A stretch of DNA of 46,817 bases from positions 1,634,609 through 1,681,425 of the forward strand of contig NZ_KB235958.1 in the NCBI RefSeq assembly GCF_000332355.1, read 5' to 3'. The DNA is from Baaleninema simplex PCC 7105 (GTDB lineage Bacteria; Cyanobacteriota; Cyanobacteriia; Cyanobacteriales; Geitlerinemataceae). Each line of letters begins with the position of its first letter. Within the stretch, counting starts at the first letter, position 1. The notes below the pieces were generated by a model. That model searched no databases, had not been told where the DNA came from, and saw nothing but the letters and a program-made list of their open reading frames with translations. The position numbers and the translations under genes were made by a program. Shown piece after piece: positions 46,063-46,817 of this stretch.

Positions 46063-46214
46063 GGGTGCATCTCAAAAATGTAAATTCATCGAATTGGGCG
46101 CACTCAATTTCCAGATCCCCGGCATCTCCAAGATGCCGGGGATCTTATACCGGAAGTGCTAATCGGGAATTTTGCCACCCCAAACTGATGTTTTTGCAAA
46201 AGTGAGATGCACCC
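46063..46214. mobile_element. MITE A, copy 2 (152 bp), inserted in tnpB remnant
   Basis: The element has 12-bp ends GGGTGCATCTCA at 46063-46074 and TGAGATGCACCC at 46203-46214. The first 27 bases match the element at 6113-6267, but the core is different. The core here holds the 33-bp palindrome (46113-46145) and a TAATCGGGAATTTTGCC stretch that resembles MITE C. It cuts the tnpB remnant after the DGYYIQF codons. Confidence 0.75.
46113..46145. repeat. Palindromic repeat, copy 2
   Basis: It is identical over 33 bases to the palindrome at 24393-24425, here inside MITE A copy 2. Its presence in two elements with different terminal repeats suggests that the hairpin is itself a mobile module. Confidence 0.9.
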
Positions 46215-46248
46215 GATTAGAATTTCTATCCCCCGATCCACATTTTTC

Positions 46249-46294
46249 GTTACCAAAAAATCCCCTACCCGAAAGTAGGGGAAAGTCCGGTAAC
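46249..46294. repeat. Nested inverted repeat, possible structured RNA or terminator
   Basis: GTTACC (46249-46254) pairs with GGTAAC (46289-46294), and inside it CCCCTAC (46262-46268) pairs with GTAGGGG (46275-46281) around a CCGAAA loop. The two stems are separated by an A-rich and a purine-rich bulge. The combination suggests folded RNA or a protein-binding DNA site. It lies between the MITE and the third tnpB. Confidence 0.5.
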
Positions 46295-46386
46295 AGAAGT
46301 GTTGAAATCGAATCGGTTAGAAACCGTCTATCAAGAACAGCTCAGTACTGAGCGCCATAATCTCTGATTTGGCTGGTGGTGTAGGG

Positions 46387-46415
46387 CGCGTGGATTGAGC
46401 GGCTCAATGCCGCGA
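46387..46415. promoter_or_regulatory. Left-end hairpin of the third tnpB element
   Basis: ATTGAG/CTCAAT encloses CGG (46394-46408), extended by imperfect GCGCG/CGCG pairing outwards. It is placed 40 bases before the tnpB start, where IS200/IS605-type left-end hairpins are expected. Confidence 0.5.
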
Positions 46416-46424
46416 AAATTCACA

Positions 46425-46454
46425 ACCTACACAACTTTTTGTTATAGTGTAGGT
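46425..46454 (+). promoter_or_regulatory. Inverted repeat abutting the tnpB start
   Basis: ACCTACAC (46425-46432) and GTGTAGGT (46447-46454) form an 8-bp inverted repeat that ends at the base before the ATG. A TATAGT box at 46443-46448 overlaps the right arm. The transcript may be almost leaderless, or the hairpin may cover the start and restrain translation. No AGGAGG-type site is present. Confidence 0.45.
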
Positions 46455-46817
46455 ATGCTGGATCTGACGTGGGAATTCAAACTCAAACCGACTGCCGAAC
46501 AAGTTTCAGAGATCGAGCACATTCTTGATGTGTGCCGCCATGTCTGGAACTTTGCGCTGCGGGAACGCAAAGACTGGCTAAATTCTCGCAAGTCTCCCGT
46601 AAATGCGTGTTCTATCATGCAGGAATATATTCTGCTTGCGGACGAACCATTCCCCAGTTACCATGTCCAAGCCAAACGGTTGACGGCAGCTAAGGCTGAA
46701 TACCCGGCATTAAAGACCGTCAACGCTCAGGTCTTGCAGCAGGTTTTGAGGAAGCTAGATGGTGCTTGGGAATCGTGGCGATTAAAGCGTTCGGGATTGC
46801 CTCGGTTCAAGAAGCCG
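46455..46817 (+). CDS. tnpB: TnpB-family RNA-guided endonuclease, N-terminal part (runs off window)
   Basis: The ATG at 46455 opens a frame of at least 121 codons that continues past the window end. It begins LDLTWEFKLKPTAEQ and includes DVCRHVWNFALRERKDWLNSR and ALKTVNAQVLQQVLRKLDGAW, all typical of the helical N-terminal domain of TnpB/OrfB proteins. It belongs to a different subgroup from the copies at 10846 and 45467. Catalytic residues lie beyond the window, so integrity is unknown. Confidence 0.85.
   Translation, partial: MLDLTWEFKLKPTAEQVSEIEHILDVCRHVWNFALRERKDWLNSRKSPVNACSIMQEYILLADEPFPSYHVQAKRLTAAKAEYPALKTVNAQVLQQVLRKLDGAWESWRLKRSGLPRFKKP

Noticed and set aside
1-46817. tRNA, rRNA or known riboswitch genes
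   Set aside because: Inspection of spacers found no cloverleaf arms or T-arm-like motifs outside coding genes and no riboswitch pattern that I recognise; a covariance-model search was not possible.

Overview
The window is chromosomal DNA of a cyanobacterium, probably a filamentous, Oscillatoriales-like one. The palindrome GCGATCGC (HIP1) and its core CGATCG recur in and between genes throughout. Several products also belong to families known mainly from cyanobacteria: inactive ClpR next to ClpP3, the T4P factor EbsA, a monoglucosyldiacylglycerol synthase-like GT2 enzyme, DUF3747, and multiple Uma2 and DUF29 proteins. The genus assignment is inference only. No rRNA, tRNA or CRISPR array was recognised.

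Layout. 1-2700: four Uma2-type nuclease-fold genes, two of them a nearly identical tandem pair, plus an alkyltransferase-like DNA repair protein. 2880-5913: a nitroreductase and two tandem Old Yellow Enzyme paralogues, one lacking the substrate-binding histidine. 5914-6937: a repeat-rich spacer with a strong terminator and pieces of two small mobile elements. 6938-10596: argG converging on a copper P-type ATPase. 10740-12849: an IS200/IS605-type tnpB element whose right end supplies the stop codon of a membrane protein gene. 13396-21414: a TpsB outer-membrane transporter, a dioxygenase plus methyltransferase operon, a large cadherin-like/RTX protein and a parvulin-type isomerase. 22238-25956: dnaX, a small mobile element, and a lipid glucosyltransferase. 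26184-28882: ebsA, a phosphotransacetylase-family protein, a DprA-like Rossmann protein and a MAPEG protein. 28947-33201: a pentapeptide-repeat protein, ilvD and a von Willebrand A protein. 33472-39321: clpR-clpP3, a J-domain protein, DUF3747, a B12-binding radical SAM protein and two small conserved proteins. 39470-42640: DUF29 and alaS. 42968-45273: a translationally coupled pair of a small protein and a DndD/Rad50-like ATPase. 45297-46817: a scrap yard of a MITE, a broken tnpB, another MITE and the start of a third tnpB.

Most of the window is housekeeping metabolism, proteolysis, replication and translation, punctuated by small repeats and IS remnants. The strongest candidate for an undescribed system is the coupled small-protein/SMC-like ATPase pair at 42968-45273. 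It resembles one arm of DNA phosphorothioation defence (DndD) but has no dndB, dndC or dndE within view and sits beside mobile-element debris. Second-tier candidates are the tandem OYE pair with an active-site His-to-Asp change, the dioxygenase/methyltransferase operon, and mosaic MITEs that share termini but not cores.
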